Origin: Chloroflexota bacterium
GTDB taxonomy: Bacteria > Chloroflexota > UBA5177 > JANWHV01
DNA length: 5,604 nucleotides
Direction: 5' to 3'
Assembly (NCBI GenBank): GCA_028287725.1
Contig: JAQBPC010000528.1
Span: 1 to 5,604 of the forward strand
Translations under genes and position numbers: made by a program
In this document: positions 1-5,604 of the stretch, one piece after another
Position numbering within the stretch: the first letter of the stretch is position 1
Layout of the letters: each line of letters opens with the position of its first letter
Notes under the pieces: generated by a model
The model's input: the letters and a program-made list of their open reading frames with translations, nothing else
Database searches by the model: none
What the model was told of the DNA's origin: nothing

Positions 1-582
1 TTCGCGGTACTTCTGTGGCACCAGGCGCATAGCCTGATCGTGAATCCTATGGCCGTCCAGAACCATATAAATGGACATGAAGAGGCACACCAGCGCATCG
101 AGCAGCAGGTTGGCAATACTACTGGCAATGGCAAGCGTACGGGACAGGAGGTCACCACCCTGTGCCTGTAAGGTCGACACGATCTTGCTCTGGGACGAGG
201 CTAGGTGCACAACCAAACCATGCTCAGCAAGCACACGGTCCGCGTCGACAAGCCGCTGCTGAATTAGCGCGTTCTGCGCCGGCAGATGTGCAACCGCGTC
301 GCTAAGCTGCCGGACAACTGGACCAAACAGGAGGTAGCCGCCGCCGAGCAGCACGCCGGCTATACCCGTGTAGGCGAGAAGTACCGCGGCCGGCCGCCAC
401 ATAAAGCGATTCAGCCGATTCACAAGCGGCGAGATGGCATACGCAAGTAATGCCGCGCAACCGATCAACACGAATACCGTGCGAAACCGGTCGAACACCT
501 GCCACGCTACGTACAGCAGAAAAACAGCACAGACGCCACTGATCAGTACACGCGTGAGGTAATCCAGGCGCTCTCTCGACAC
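1..582 (-). CDS. AI-2E/PerM-family membrane protein, N-terminal part (3' end outside window)
   Basis: Reading the - strand from a GTG at 582 gives 194 codons open to the window edge; the C-terminal part lies outside. Seen: hydrophobic segments at about residues 13-30, 35-51 and 65-86, then a polar, partly amphipathic stretch at about 90-148, then another hydrophobic segment at about 150-175 ending in YMVLDGHR, followed by a loop with LVPQKYR. This order (three membrane helices, a soluble insertion, further helices, a 'D-G-x-R ... P' loop) is that of the AI-2E transporter/PerM family (PF01594), whose full members have about 340-400 residues. Known: despite the name, members include putative exporters and Na+/H+ antiporters, and substrates are mostly unknown. 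The start is fixed by AGGAGGTG at 598-591, 8 bases upstream. It is divergent from the purine operon, so no functional link is implied. Family call fairly sure; substrate unknown. Confidence 0.85.
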   Translation of the reverse strand, partial: MSRERLDYLTRVLISGVCAVFLLYVAWQVFDRFRTVFVLIGCAALLAYAISPLVNRLNRFMWRPAAVLLAYTGIAGVLLGGGYLLFGPVVRQLSDAVAHLPAQNALIQQRLVDADRVLAEHGLVVHLASSQSKIVSTLQAQGGDLLSRTLAIASSIANLLLDALVCLFMSIYMVLDGHRIHDQAMRLVPQKYRE

Positions 583-590
583 TGTCGTGG

Positions 591-598
591 CACCTCCT
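591..598 (-). promoter_or_regulatory. Strong ribosome binding site for the AI-2E family gene
   Basis: On the - strand this reads AGGAGGTG, almost fully complementary to the 16S rRNA 3' end. It lies 8 bases before the GTG at 582. It is what decides the non-ATG start of the membrane-protein gene, since no in-frame ATG sits nearby. Confidence 0.8.
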
Positions 599-660
599 GT
601 TACCAGAGGGGGCGCTACCGGCTGAGCTGTTTCCCAAATGCGCCACCAAGCTTCCCATTC

Positions 661-689
661 AGGGTATGACCAGTGCGCCCCAGAGTCAA
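661..689 (-). promoter_or_regulatory. Candidate sigma70-type promoter for the AI-2E family gene
   Basis: On the - strand, TTGACT (689-684) is followed after exactly 17 bases by TACCCT (666-661). The -35 box matches the consensus at five of six positions; the -10 box keeps TA at the start and T at the end. Transcription would begin near 654, giving an untranslated leader of about 70 bases before the GTG at 582. Orientation and spacing are right for the divergent gene. This is a consensus match only. Confidence 0.45.
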
Positions 690-720
690 CGTGTCCAGCC
701 TGCCGCCTCGAACGGCGCAG

Positions 721-750
721 TTCGTGTATGCCTACGACATCACGTACAAT
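721..750 (+). promoter_or_regulatory. Weak candidate promoter for the PIG-L/pur operon
   Basis: TACAAT at 745-750 matches the -10 consensus TATAAT at five of six positions. The best upstream partner, TTCGTG at 721-726 with an 18-base spacer, is a poor -35 box, so the promoter would be weak or need an activator. A start near 757 would place both hairpins at 775-846 in the leader of the operon message. It lies back to back with the candidate promoter at 661-689 in the divergent intergenic region. Confidence 0.3.
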
Positions 751-774
751 AGAAGGGAAGAGAAAACTAGGGCA

Positions 775-804
775 GGTTCCGATTGTGCGCCAGTCGAAGG
801 AACC
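775..804 (+). promoter_or_regulatory. Leader hairpin 1 (bulged stem-loop)
   Basis: GGTTCC (775-780) pairs with GGAACC (799-804). Inside it GATT (781-784) pairs with AGTC (792-795) using one G-U pair, leaving a GAA bulge (796-798) and a 7-base loop (785-791). That is ten pairs in a 30-base element. It lies one base before a second, larger hairpin and about 60 bases upstream of the operon's first ribosome binding site. No U tract follows, so it is not an intrinsic terminator. I do not recognise a known riboswitch class. The function (RNA structure, or DNA operator) is inferred only from the symmetry. Confidence 0.45.
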
Positions 805-805
805 A

Positions 806-846
806 AGCGCAGGCTCCTGAAACCTTAAGAAGGTTTGCGGAGCGCT
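806..846 (+). promoter_or_regulatory. Leader hairpin 2 (long stem-loop with perfect 7-base inverted repeat)
   Basis: The core AAACCTT (820-826) and AAGGTTT (830-836) form a perfect 7-pair stem with a 3-base AAG loop. The stem extends through a 2x2 internal loop to CTCC/GGAG (814-817 with 839-842), then past a 4-base bulge (810-813) to AGCG/CGCT (806-809 with 843-846): fifteen pairs in 41 bases. It ends 17 bases before the AGGAAG ribosome binding site at 864-869. The following bases (CTCAACGG) contain no T run, so it is not a classical terminator. It could be an operon leader structure, an RNA stabiliser or a repressor-binding palindrome; the sequence does not decide which. Confidence 0.5.
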
Positions 847-863
847 CTCAACGGTCGCCCGAA

Positions 864-869
864 AGGAAG
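864..869 (+). promoter_or_regulatory. Ribosome binding site for the PIG-L family gene
   Basis: AGGAAG lies 8 bases before the GTG at 878 and is the only good Shine-Dalgarno match near the start, so it selects the GTG. GGAA at 865-868 could also pair with TTCC at 777-780, which is otherwise the 5' arm of leader hairpin 1. A switch between the two pairings is possible but only four bases are involved. Confidence 0.6.
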
Positions 870-877
870 TTGCCAGC

Positions 878-1606
878 GTGGCGAAAAGCCTTGAAGTCTA
901 CGATGCCATCCCCGAAAGTGCCATGGTAATCGTCGCCCACCCAGATGATGCGGAGTTTATGGTAGCCGGCACTATTGCACGCTGGGCCAAAGCCGGTTCA
1001 CGAATTGTCTACTTGCTTGTAACGGATGGTGACAAAGGCACGAGCGATCCAAACGTTCGGGGCGAGGATCTCGCGGCGCTGCGCAGGCAGGAGCAGGAAG
1101 CTGCAAGTGCTATTGTCGGTGCAAATGCTGTCGAGTTTCTACACTACGAAGACGGAATGGTTATTCCATCGCTCGAATTGCGTAAGGATATTGCGCGGGT
1201 CATCCGCAAGCACAAGCCAAAGGCAGTAGTGTGTCAGGATCCGACGCGCTATTACAGCGGGCGCGGGTACATCAACCATCCCGATCATCGCGCGGTCGCC
1301 GAGGCCGCATTAGGCGCGATTTATCCGGCGGCACGCGACCGCCTGACGTTCCCAGAGCTGCTTAAAGAGGGCCTTGAGCCTCACAAGGTGCAGGAAGTGT
1401 TCATCGGCTTCACCGAGGATGAAGACTTGATCGTGAACGTCTCCGACACCATTGGCCTGAAGGCAGAGTCGCTCAAGGCGCATAAGAGTCAGGTTGGGGA
1501 TTGGGAGCCTCTTGACATGCTCTCTGAATGGGCCAAGGGCGCCGCCGAAGGGCAAGACTTTTCGCACGGCGAGACGTTCAGATACCTCAAGCTTGATGAA
1601 CTTTAG
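878..1606 (+). CDS. PIG-L/LmbE family zinc-dependent deacetylase-like protein
   Basis: A 242-residue soluble protein of typical family length with no signal peptide. Seen: AHPDDAE at residues 20-26 and INHPDHR at 132-138, the two hallmark motifs of the PIG-L/LmbE fold (PF02585). From characterised members such as MshB, H21, D24 and H137 should bind the metal and D23 should act as general base; H134 completes the HxDH motif. All are intact, so an active enzyme is expected. Family members remove N-acetyl groups from GlcNAc-type sugars (GlcNAc-inositol, GlcNAc-malate, GlcNAc-PI) and from some antibiotics, but the substrate cannot be told from sequence, so I give no bshB or mshB name. The GTG start is chosen by AGGAAG 8 bases upstream. 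It is the first gene of the purine run, and its last 11 bases overlap purC, implying co-translation. Confidence 0.9.
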   Translation: MAKSLEVYDAIPESAMVIVAHPDDAEFMVAGTIARWAKAGSRIVYLLVTDGDKGTSDPNVRGEDLAALRRQEQEAASAIVGANAVEFLHYEDGMVIPSLELRKDIARVIRKHKPKAVVCQDPTRYYSGRGYINHPDHRAVAEAALGAIYPAARDRLTFPELLKEGLEPHKVQEVFIGFTEDEDLIVNVSDTIGLKAESLKAHKSQVGDWEPLDMLSEWAKGAAEGQDFSHGETFRYLKLDEL

Positions 1607-2519
1607 CGTGGCTTCCAGTACTCAGGCAGATCGACATCCACAGGTCGGCGGCTTGCCGTGCGTCTATAGCGGCAAGGTCCGCGACACCTATGCCGCTGGA
1701 GAAGACCGGTTGCTGCTGGTTGCCAGCGACCGCCTCTCGGCCTTCGATTGCATCCTGCCCACCGGAATTCCGAATAAGGGCCGGGTCTTGACACAGCTCT
1801 CGGCATTTTGGTTCGGGCTCACAGCGGCAGACGTGCCGAACCACCTGATTAGTGTCGACTGGGATGTGATTGCTCGGGAAACCGGGTTGGATCCATCCCA
1901 AGCCCAGCTGAAGGGTAGATCGTCGCTGGTAAAGCGTGCCCAACGACTTGACGTCGAATGTGTGGTGCGCGGCTACCTCGCCGGCTCAGGATGGGTTGAG
2001 TATTGCGAGCATGGCACGCTGGCCGGAGTGCCGCTTCCCAAGGGCCTTCGAGAGTGCGATGCGTTACCAGAACCGGCATTTACACCGGCCATCAAAAACG
2101 ACGAAGGGCACGATGAGAACATCAGCGTGGCCCATTTGATCGAGCTCGTTGGAGCGGACGTAGCGACTGAGCTCGAAGTAACGAGCCGCGCAATTTACGA
2201 TCGGGCACGAACATATGCGCTACAGCGCGGAATCATCGTGGCGGATACGAAGTTCGAATTTGGCCTGGTACAGGGGAAGCTCATCCTGATAGATGAGTTG
2301 CTCACGCCTGACTCTTCGCGCTTCTGGCCGGTTGAGCAGTATAAGCCCGGTGGCGCTCAACCTAGTTTTGATAAGCAACCCGTGCGTGACTTTCTCGTTG
2401 CCAGTGGCTGGAATCGCATGCCGCCCGCGCCGGCCCTCCCCGACGAAGTTACGGCGGCTACGGAAGCGCGGTATACAGCCGCGTATTCACTACTAACAGG
2501 ACGGCAAATAGATGGTTGA
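1596..2519 (+). CDS. purC: Phosphoribosylaminoimidazole-succinocarboxamide (SAICAR) synthase, long form
   Basis: Catalyses CAIR + aspartate + ATP to SAICAR in the cytoplasm, the aspartate-addition step of de novo purine synthesis. Seen, counting from ATG 1596 (307 residues): SGKVRD at 25-30, SDRLSAFD at 44-51, VVRGYLAGSGW at 123-133, GHDENIS at 171-177, DTKFEFG at 217-223 and DELLTPDSSRFW at 233-244, followed by a PSFDKQ.VRD block. These are the SAICAR synthetase signatures. The length of about 300 fits the long, yeast ADE1-like class rather than the short (about 240) B. subtilis/E. coli class. The stretch before GHDEN reads TPAIKND, whereas I recall TPATKAE as usual in the long class. The start is uncertain: ATG 1596 overlaps the PIG-L gene by 11 bases, while GTG 1608 would begin just after that gene's stop (303 residues). 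Neither has a clear Shine-Dalgarno, so coupled translation is likely. The frame is open further upstream, but homology begins near residue 20. Confidence 0.96.
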   Translation: MNFSVASSTQADRHPQVGGLPCVYSGKVRDTYAAGEDRLLLVASDRLSAFDCILPTGIPNKGRVLTQLSAFWFGLTAADVPNHLISVDWDVIARETGLDPSQAQLKGRSSLVKRAQRLDVECVVRGYLAGSGWVEYCEHGTLAGVPLPKGLRECDALPEPAFTPAIKNDEGHDENISVAHLIELVGADVATELEVTSRAIYDRARTYALQRGIIVADTKFEFGLVQGKLILIDELLTPDSSRFWPVEQYKPGGAQPSFDKQPVRDFLVASGWNRMPPAPALPDEVTAATEARYTAAYSLLTGRQIDG

Positions 2520-2793
2520 TCGCGATACGATGACCGACTTCACGATCGATGTGCGGGTTAGCCTGCGACCGGCAGTGCTCGACACACAGGGCAAGGCGAT
2601 ATTGCGGGGCCTCCATGCCATGGGCTTTGACGCGATTGCCGAGATTCACGCCGGCAAATTCTTTCGTATGAAGGTCCGGGCACAAAACGCCGAAGAGGCG
2701 GTCGAGGAAGCACGCTCCGCGTGTGAGCGATTGCTCAGTAACCCTGTCATTGAAACGTACTCACTTGAACTAGCAGATGGACTATCAACGTGA
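2512..2793 (+). CDS. purS: FGAM synthase subunit PurS
   Basis: Small bridging subunit of the three-part FGAM synthase; in characterised systems a PurS dimer holds PurQ and PurL together and helps pass ammonia between them. The protein has 93 residues, slightly longer than the usual 80-85. Seen: a beta strand FTIDVRVSL, then the family block VLDTQGKAILRGLHAMGF, then EIHAGKFFRMKV and a helix rich in Ala/Glu (AEEAVEEARSACERLLSNPVIE), matching the alpha/beta PurS fold. The chosen ATG at 2512 overlaps the end of purC by 8 bases and has AGGA at 2498-2501, 10 bases upstream. An ATG at 2530 would give a more typical N terminus (MTDFTIDV) but lacks a ribosome binding site. It ends in a 4-base GTGA overlap with purQ. 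Confidence 0.93.
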   Translation: MVDRDTMTDFTIDVRVSLRPAVLDTQGKAILRGLHAMGFDAIAEIHAGKFFRMKVRAQNAEEAVEEARSACERLLSNPVIETYSLELADGLST

Positions 2794-3482
2794 AATGGGC
2801 CGTGGTGGCGTTTCCAGGCACGAACTGCGAAGAGGACACGCGGTACGTTCTTGCCAATCAATTCGACCAGGATGTTCGCGTTGTGTGGCATCACGAGTCT
2901 GAGCTAGGGCCAGTCGATGCTGTCGTGCTGCCCGGCGGCTTTGCGCATGGCGATTATTTGCGGTCTGGAGCGATCGCGCGCTTTTCGCCAATTATGGATG
3001 CCGTCAATAATCATGTCGCCAAGGGCAAACCCGTGCTTGGCATCTGTAACGGCATGCAGGTACTGACAGAGGCCGGATTGCTCCCCGGCGCTATGTTGCG
3101 TAACGACAGCCTCGAGTTTCGCTGCCAGTGGGTGAACCTTCGGGTCGAAACGAGAAACAACGAGTTTCTCGGATCAACCGAGCCAGGGACAGTCCTGCGC
3201 ATCCCTATCTCGCACGGCGAAGGACGCTATCACTGTGATGCCGAGGACCTGCGTGCCATGGAGCGGGGTGATCAAATAATGCTTCGCTACTGCACGGCGG
3301 GCGGCGCGGTCGACGAAACGGCAAACCCGAACGGCTCAATCGACAATATTGCCGGTATACGCAACGCGTCCGGCACCGTGTTCGGCTTGATGCCGCATCC
3401 AGAGAGAGCATGTGACCCACTGCTTGGCGGTAAGGACGGGCAACTCATCTTCGCAGCGATGATCGAGGCAATGCATGACTGA
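2790..3482 (+). CDS. purQ: FGAM synthase glutaminase subunit PurQ
   Basis: Class I glutamine amidotransferase that hydrolyses glutamine and feeds ammonia to PurL for FGAR to FGAM. 230 residues, the normal length. Seen: VAFPGTNCEEDT at 6-17, the oxyanion region LPGGFAHGDYLRSGAIA at 47-63, the nucleophile elbow GICNGMQ with Cys86, SHGEGRY at 141-147, and MPHPER at 201-206 supplying His203 and Glu205 of the catalytic triad. All residues expected for activity are present. It starts at GTG 2790 inside a GTGA overlap with the purS stop; a weak GGA at 2779-2781 lies 8 bases upstream. Its last 8 bases overlap purL. Order purS-purQ-purL with overlaps suits production of the subunits together. Confidence 0.96.
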   Translation: MKWAVVAFPGTNCEEDTRYVLANQFDQDVRVVWHHESELGPVDAVVLPGGFAHGDYLRSGAIARFSPIMDAVNNHVAKGKPVLGICNGMQVLTEAGLLPGAMLRNDSLEFRCQWVNLRVETRNNEFLGSTEPGTVLRIPISHGEGRYHCDAEDLRAMERGDQIMLRYCTAGGAVDETANPNGSIDNIAGIRNASGTVFGLMPHPERACDPLLGGKDGQLIFAAMIEAMHD

Positions 3483-5604
3483 AATGAAGCCCGATGCGGC
3501 TCTTCTTCGAACTATAGGACTGAGCAGCGCGGAATACGACCGCATCCTCGAGCTTCTCGAGCGAACCCCCACTGAAGTCGAGCTTGGCATGTTCGGCGCC
3601 ATGTGGTCGGAGCACTGTGGCTATAAGAACTCGCGACCATTGCTGAAGCGCTTCCCGAATTCAGGACCCGGTGTGTTACAGGGACCAGGCGAGAATGCCG
3701 GCGCGGTGAGCTTGGGTGGTGGCTTGGCGCTCGTACTGAAAGTTGAAAGCCACAACCACCCCAGCGCAATCGAGCCATATCAGGGCGCGGCAACAGGCGT
3801 GGGCGGCATCCTTCGCGACATCTTTACGATGGGCGCGCGGCCTATCGCTATGCTCGATTCACTACGATTCGGACTGCCGTCGAGCGTACCGGGTTCCAAC
3901 ACGAACCAGGAGGACGACGCGCGCTTGCGTCATTTGTTCCACGGCATCGTCGCCGGTGTCGGCGGCTACGGCAATTGCATGGGTGTGCCGACCGTCGGGG
4001 GCGAGACGATCTTCGAGCCATGCTACACCGGAAACCCGCTGGTAAATGCGATGTGTGTCGGTGTGGTCGAAGAATCGAAGATCGTGCGGACCCATGCCGG
4101 ATCGCCGGGTAACCTCGTTGTCCTCGTAGGCGCCGCCACGGGACGGGACGGTATCCACGGTGCAACGTTTGCCTCCGTTGAGTTGGATGAGAAATCGGAT
4201 GAGCGGCGGCCTGCCGTGCAAGTTGGCGACCCGCTCACCGAAAAGCTACTGCTCGAAGCGTGTCTGGACTTGCGCGATCGCCAGCTTGTCGCGGGCATGC
4301 AGGACCTCGGCGCCGCCGGCCTGACGAGCTCCACCGTGGAGATGGCTGACAAGACCGGTACCGGCATCGAGCTTGACCTCTCATTGGTGCCTCGCCGCGC
4401 TCCAGGCATGACTCCATACGAGCTGATGCTGAGCGAGAGCCAGGAACGCATGCTGGTTGCCGTCGAGCCTGCGAAGCTCGGCGAGGTTGAAGCGGTGCTC
4501 GACCACTGGGAGCTGCCACATGCGGTCATCGGCATAATAACCGCGGATGGCCAGATGCGCGTTCGAGATGGTGCGACGGTCGTTGCCGATGTACCGGTCA
4601 AGCTCTTTACCGATGGTTGCCCGGTCTATATCCGGGAGGGCCGCGAGGACGAGGAGCTACGCGCTGCACGGGAGCTGCCACTGGACATTGCTGACGATAA
4701 GTCCATTGGTGATGCCTTGCTCGCACTGCTTGCACACCCGAATATCGGGAGTAAGTTACCCGTTTGGCAACAATACGATCACATGGTGCAAACCAACACC
4801 GTCGTTGCCCCGGGCAGTGATGCCGCGGTGCTGCGTCTGAAGGGCCGAAACGACGCGATTGCGCTGGCGATTGATGGCAATGGCCGCCGATGCCAGTTGG
4901 AGCCGTACTCCGGTGGTGCGCTGGCAGTGCTTGAAGCGGCACGGAATATCGCGTGCGTCGGCGCGCGTCCACTGTGTGTGACAGATTGTCTGAATTTCGG
5001 TAATCCTGAGAAGCCCGGCGTCTATTACCAGCTAGAGCAGGCGATCATGGGCATGGCGGATGCCTGTCGCGCCCTCGGTATCGCGGTAGTGAGCGGAAAC
5101 GTAAGCCTCTTTAACGAGAGCCAAACGGGCGCGATTTACCCAACGCCGGTGGTGGGCATTGCCGGCCAGATCGACGACGTTACACGCGTGTGCACGCCAG
5201 GATTCAAGCAAGAGGGCGACGAAATTTGTCTGCTCGGCGCGGGGGGCGTCTCAGTTGCCGGCAGCGTCTACGCCCAAATGCAGGGACTCCCAGTATCTGG
5301 TCACCCGGCGCCACTTGATATTGAGCTGGAATGTCGAGTTCAGACGGTATGCCGTCAGGCGATAGAGCAGGGCATGCTCAGCTCAGCGCATGACTGCAGC
5401 GATGGCGGACTGGCTGTAACACTCGTGGAGTCCGCCTTGGCGGGAAACATTGGTGCGTCAATCGATCCCTTGCCCGATGCAATCCCGGCGAATATTGCGC
5501 TGTTCGGTGAAGGACCGGCGCGAATCATTGTAAGTCTGCCGGCACATAAAGCGGACAAGTTGGCCGCCCTGGCGGAGTCCAACGGCGTGCCGCTAACGCG
5601 GTTA
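3475..5604 (+). CDS. purL: FGAM synthase catalytic subunit PurL, small type (3' end outside window)
   Basis: ATP-dependent synthetase subunit that converts FGAR plus ammonia from PurQ to FGAM. The frame is open from ATG 3475 to the window end, 710 codons without a stop. Family members of this type have about 730-760 residues, so only a short C-terminal piece is missing. Seen: catalytic-region motif SEHCGYK at 45-51 (His47), VESHNHPSAIEPYQGAATG at 90-108, SNTNQEDD at 141-148, GMQDLGAAGLTSS at 274-286, LSESQERM at 319-326; then the second PurM-like half with NFGNPE at 507-512, SGNVSLFNES at 540-549 and HDCSDGGLAV from residue 639. This is the duplicated AIRS-synthase architecture. It lacks the N-terminal PurS-like and C-terminal glutaminase domains of large PurL, matching the separate purS and purQ. 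GAGG at 3465-3468, 6 bases upstream, supports the start, which overlaps purQ by 8 bases. Confidence 0.97.
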   Translation, partial: MTEMKPDAALLRTIGLSSAEYDRILELLERTPTEVELGMFGAMWSEHCGYKNSRPLLKRFPNSGPGVLQGPGENAGAVSLGGGLALVLKVESHNHPSAIEPYQGAATGVGGILRDIFTMGARPIAMLDSLRFGLPSSVPGSNTNQEDDARLRHLFHGIVAGVGGYGNCMGVPTVGGETIFEPCYTGNPLVNAMCVGVVEESKIVRTHAGSPGNLVVLVGAATGRDGIHGATFASVELDEKSDERRPAVQVGDPLTEKLLLEACLDLRDRQLVAGMQDLGAAGLTSSTVEMADKTGTGIELDLSLVPRRAPGMTPYELMLSESQERMLVAVEPAKLGEVEAVLDHWELPHAVIGIITADGQMRVRDGATVVADVPVKLFTDGCPVYIREGREDEELRAARELPLDIADDKSIGDALLALLAHPNIGSKLPVWQQYDHMVQTNTVVAPGSDAAVLRLKGRNDAIALAIDGNGRRCQLEPYSGGALAVLEAARNIACVGARPLCVTDCLNFGNPEKPGVYYQLEQAIMGMADACRALGIAVVSGNVSLFNESQTGAIYPTPVVGIAGQIDDVTRVCTPGFKQEGDEICLLGAGGVSVAGSVYAQMQGLPVSGHPAPLDIELECRVQTVCRQAIEQGMLSSAHDCSDGGLAVTLVESALAGNIGASIDPLPDAIPANIALFGEGPARIIVSLPAHKADKLAALAESNGVPLTRL

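Noticed and set aside
302..658. - strand reading frame of 118 codons
   Set aside because: It lies in another frame of the AI-2E family gene, whose hydrophobic pattern, family motifs and strong ribosome binding site make that frame the real one.
638..820. Small + strand reading frame of 60 codons
   Set aside because: It runs through the divergent promoter region and both arms of hairpin 1, lacks a ribosome binding site, and its composition resembles no protein family I know.
806..846. Rho-independent terminator
   Set aside because: The stem is strong but no run of T follows on the + strand, and a terminator here would separate the proposed promoter from its operon.
600..877. ZTP, guanine or FMN riboswitch upstream of the purine genes
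   Set aside because: The location invites one, and CCGCCT occurs at 703-708, but the rest of the ZTP core (the paired GGG...GACTGGCG half and the trailing GGGCA) is absent. No purine- or FMN-aptamer core motifs are visible.
1494..1595. Upstream extension of purC to an ATG at 1494
   Set aside because: It would overlap the PIG-L coding region by over 100 bases and add about 34 residues with no family similarity.
878..1606. Naming the deacetylase bshB or mshB
   Set aside because: The catalytic motifs are shared by the whole PIG-L family, and no bacillithiol or mycothiol partner gene is in the window.
4023..4601. - strand reading frame of 192 codons opposite purL
   Set aside because: Rich in Ser, Thr, Arg and Pro as expected for an antisense shadow of a GC-rich gene; the + strand carries conserved PurL motifs throughout this stretch.

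Overview
The window reads as a chromosomal housekeeping segment from a moderately GC-rich bacterium. It carries the head of a de novo purine biosynthesis operon on the + strand and, divergent from it, the 5' part of a membrane-protein gene on the - strand. The FGAM synthase is the three-part type (PurS + PurQ + small PurL), not the single large PurL of enterobacteria, and PurC is the long form of about 300 residues. That excludes gammaproteobacteria. The PurL wording SEHCGYKNS and the general style of the proteins suggest Chloroflexota or a similar deep-branching lineage, but this placement is from memory of family patterns and is tentative.

Layout: 1-582 (-) is the N-terminal 194 codons of an AI-2E/PerM-family membrane protein, cut by the window edge. 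583-877 is a divergent intergenic region of 295 bases. It has a good sigma70-like promoter for the membrane gene, a weaker candidate for the purine operon, and two adjacent hairpins just ahead of the first operon gene. 878-1606 (+) is a PIG-L/LmbE zinc deacetylase-like protein. It is followed with overlaps at every junction by purC (1596-2519), purS (2512-2793), purQ (2790-3482) and purL (3475 to the window end, 710 codons, 3' end missing).

How the genes work together: PurQ releases ammonia from glutamine, PurS bridges the subunits, and PurL uses the ammonia and ATP to convert FGAR to FGAM. PurC acts later, joining CAIR with aspartate to give SAICAR. The 4-11 base overlaps imply one polycistronic message with translational coupling. 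The PIG-L protein is the odd member: its catalytic motifs are intact, but its substrate and its relation to purine synthesis cannot be read from sequence.

I see no mobile element, CRISPR array, tRNA, rRNA or clear new system. The features most worth a second look are the tandem-hairpin leader at 775-846 and the deacetylase at the head of the operon.
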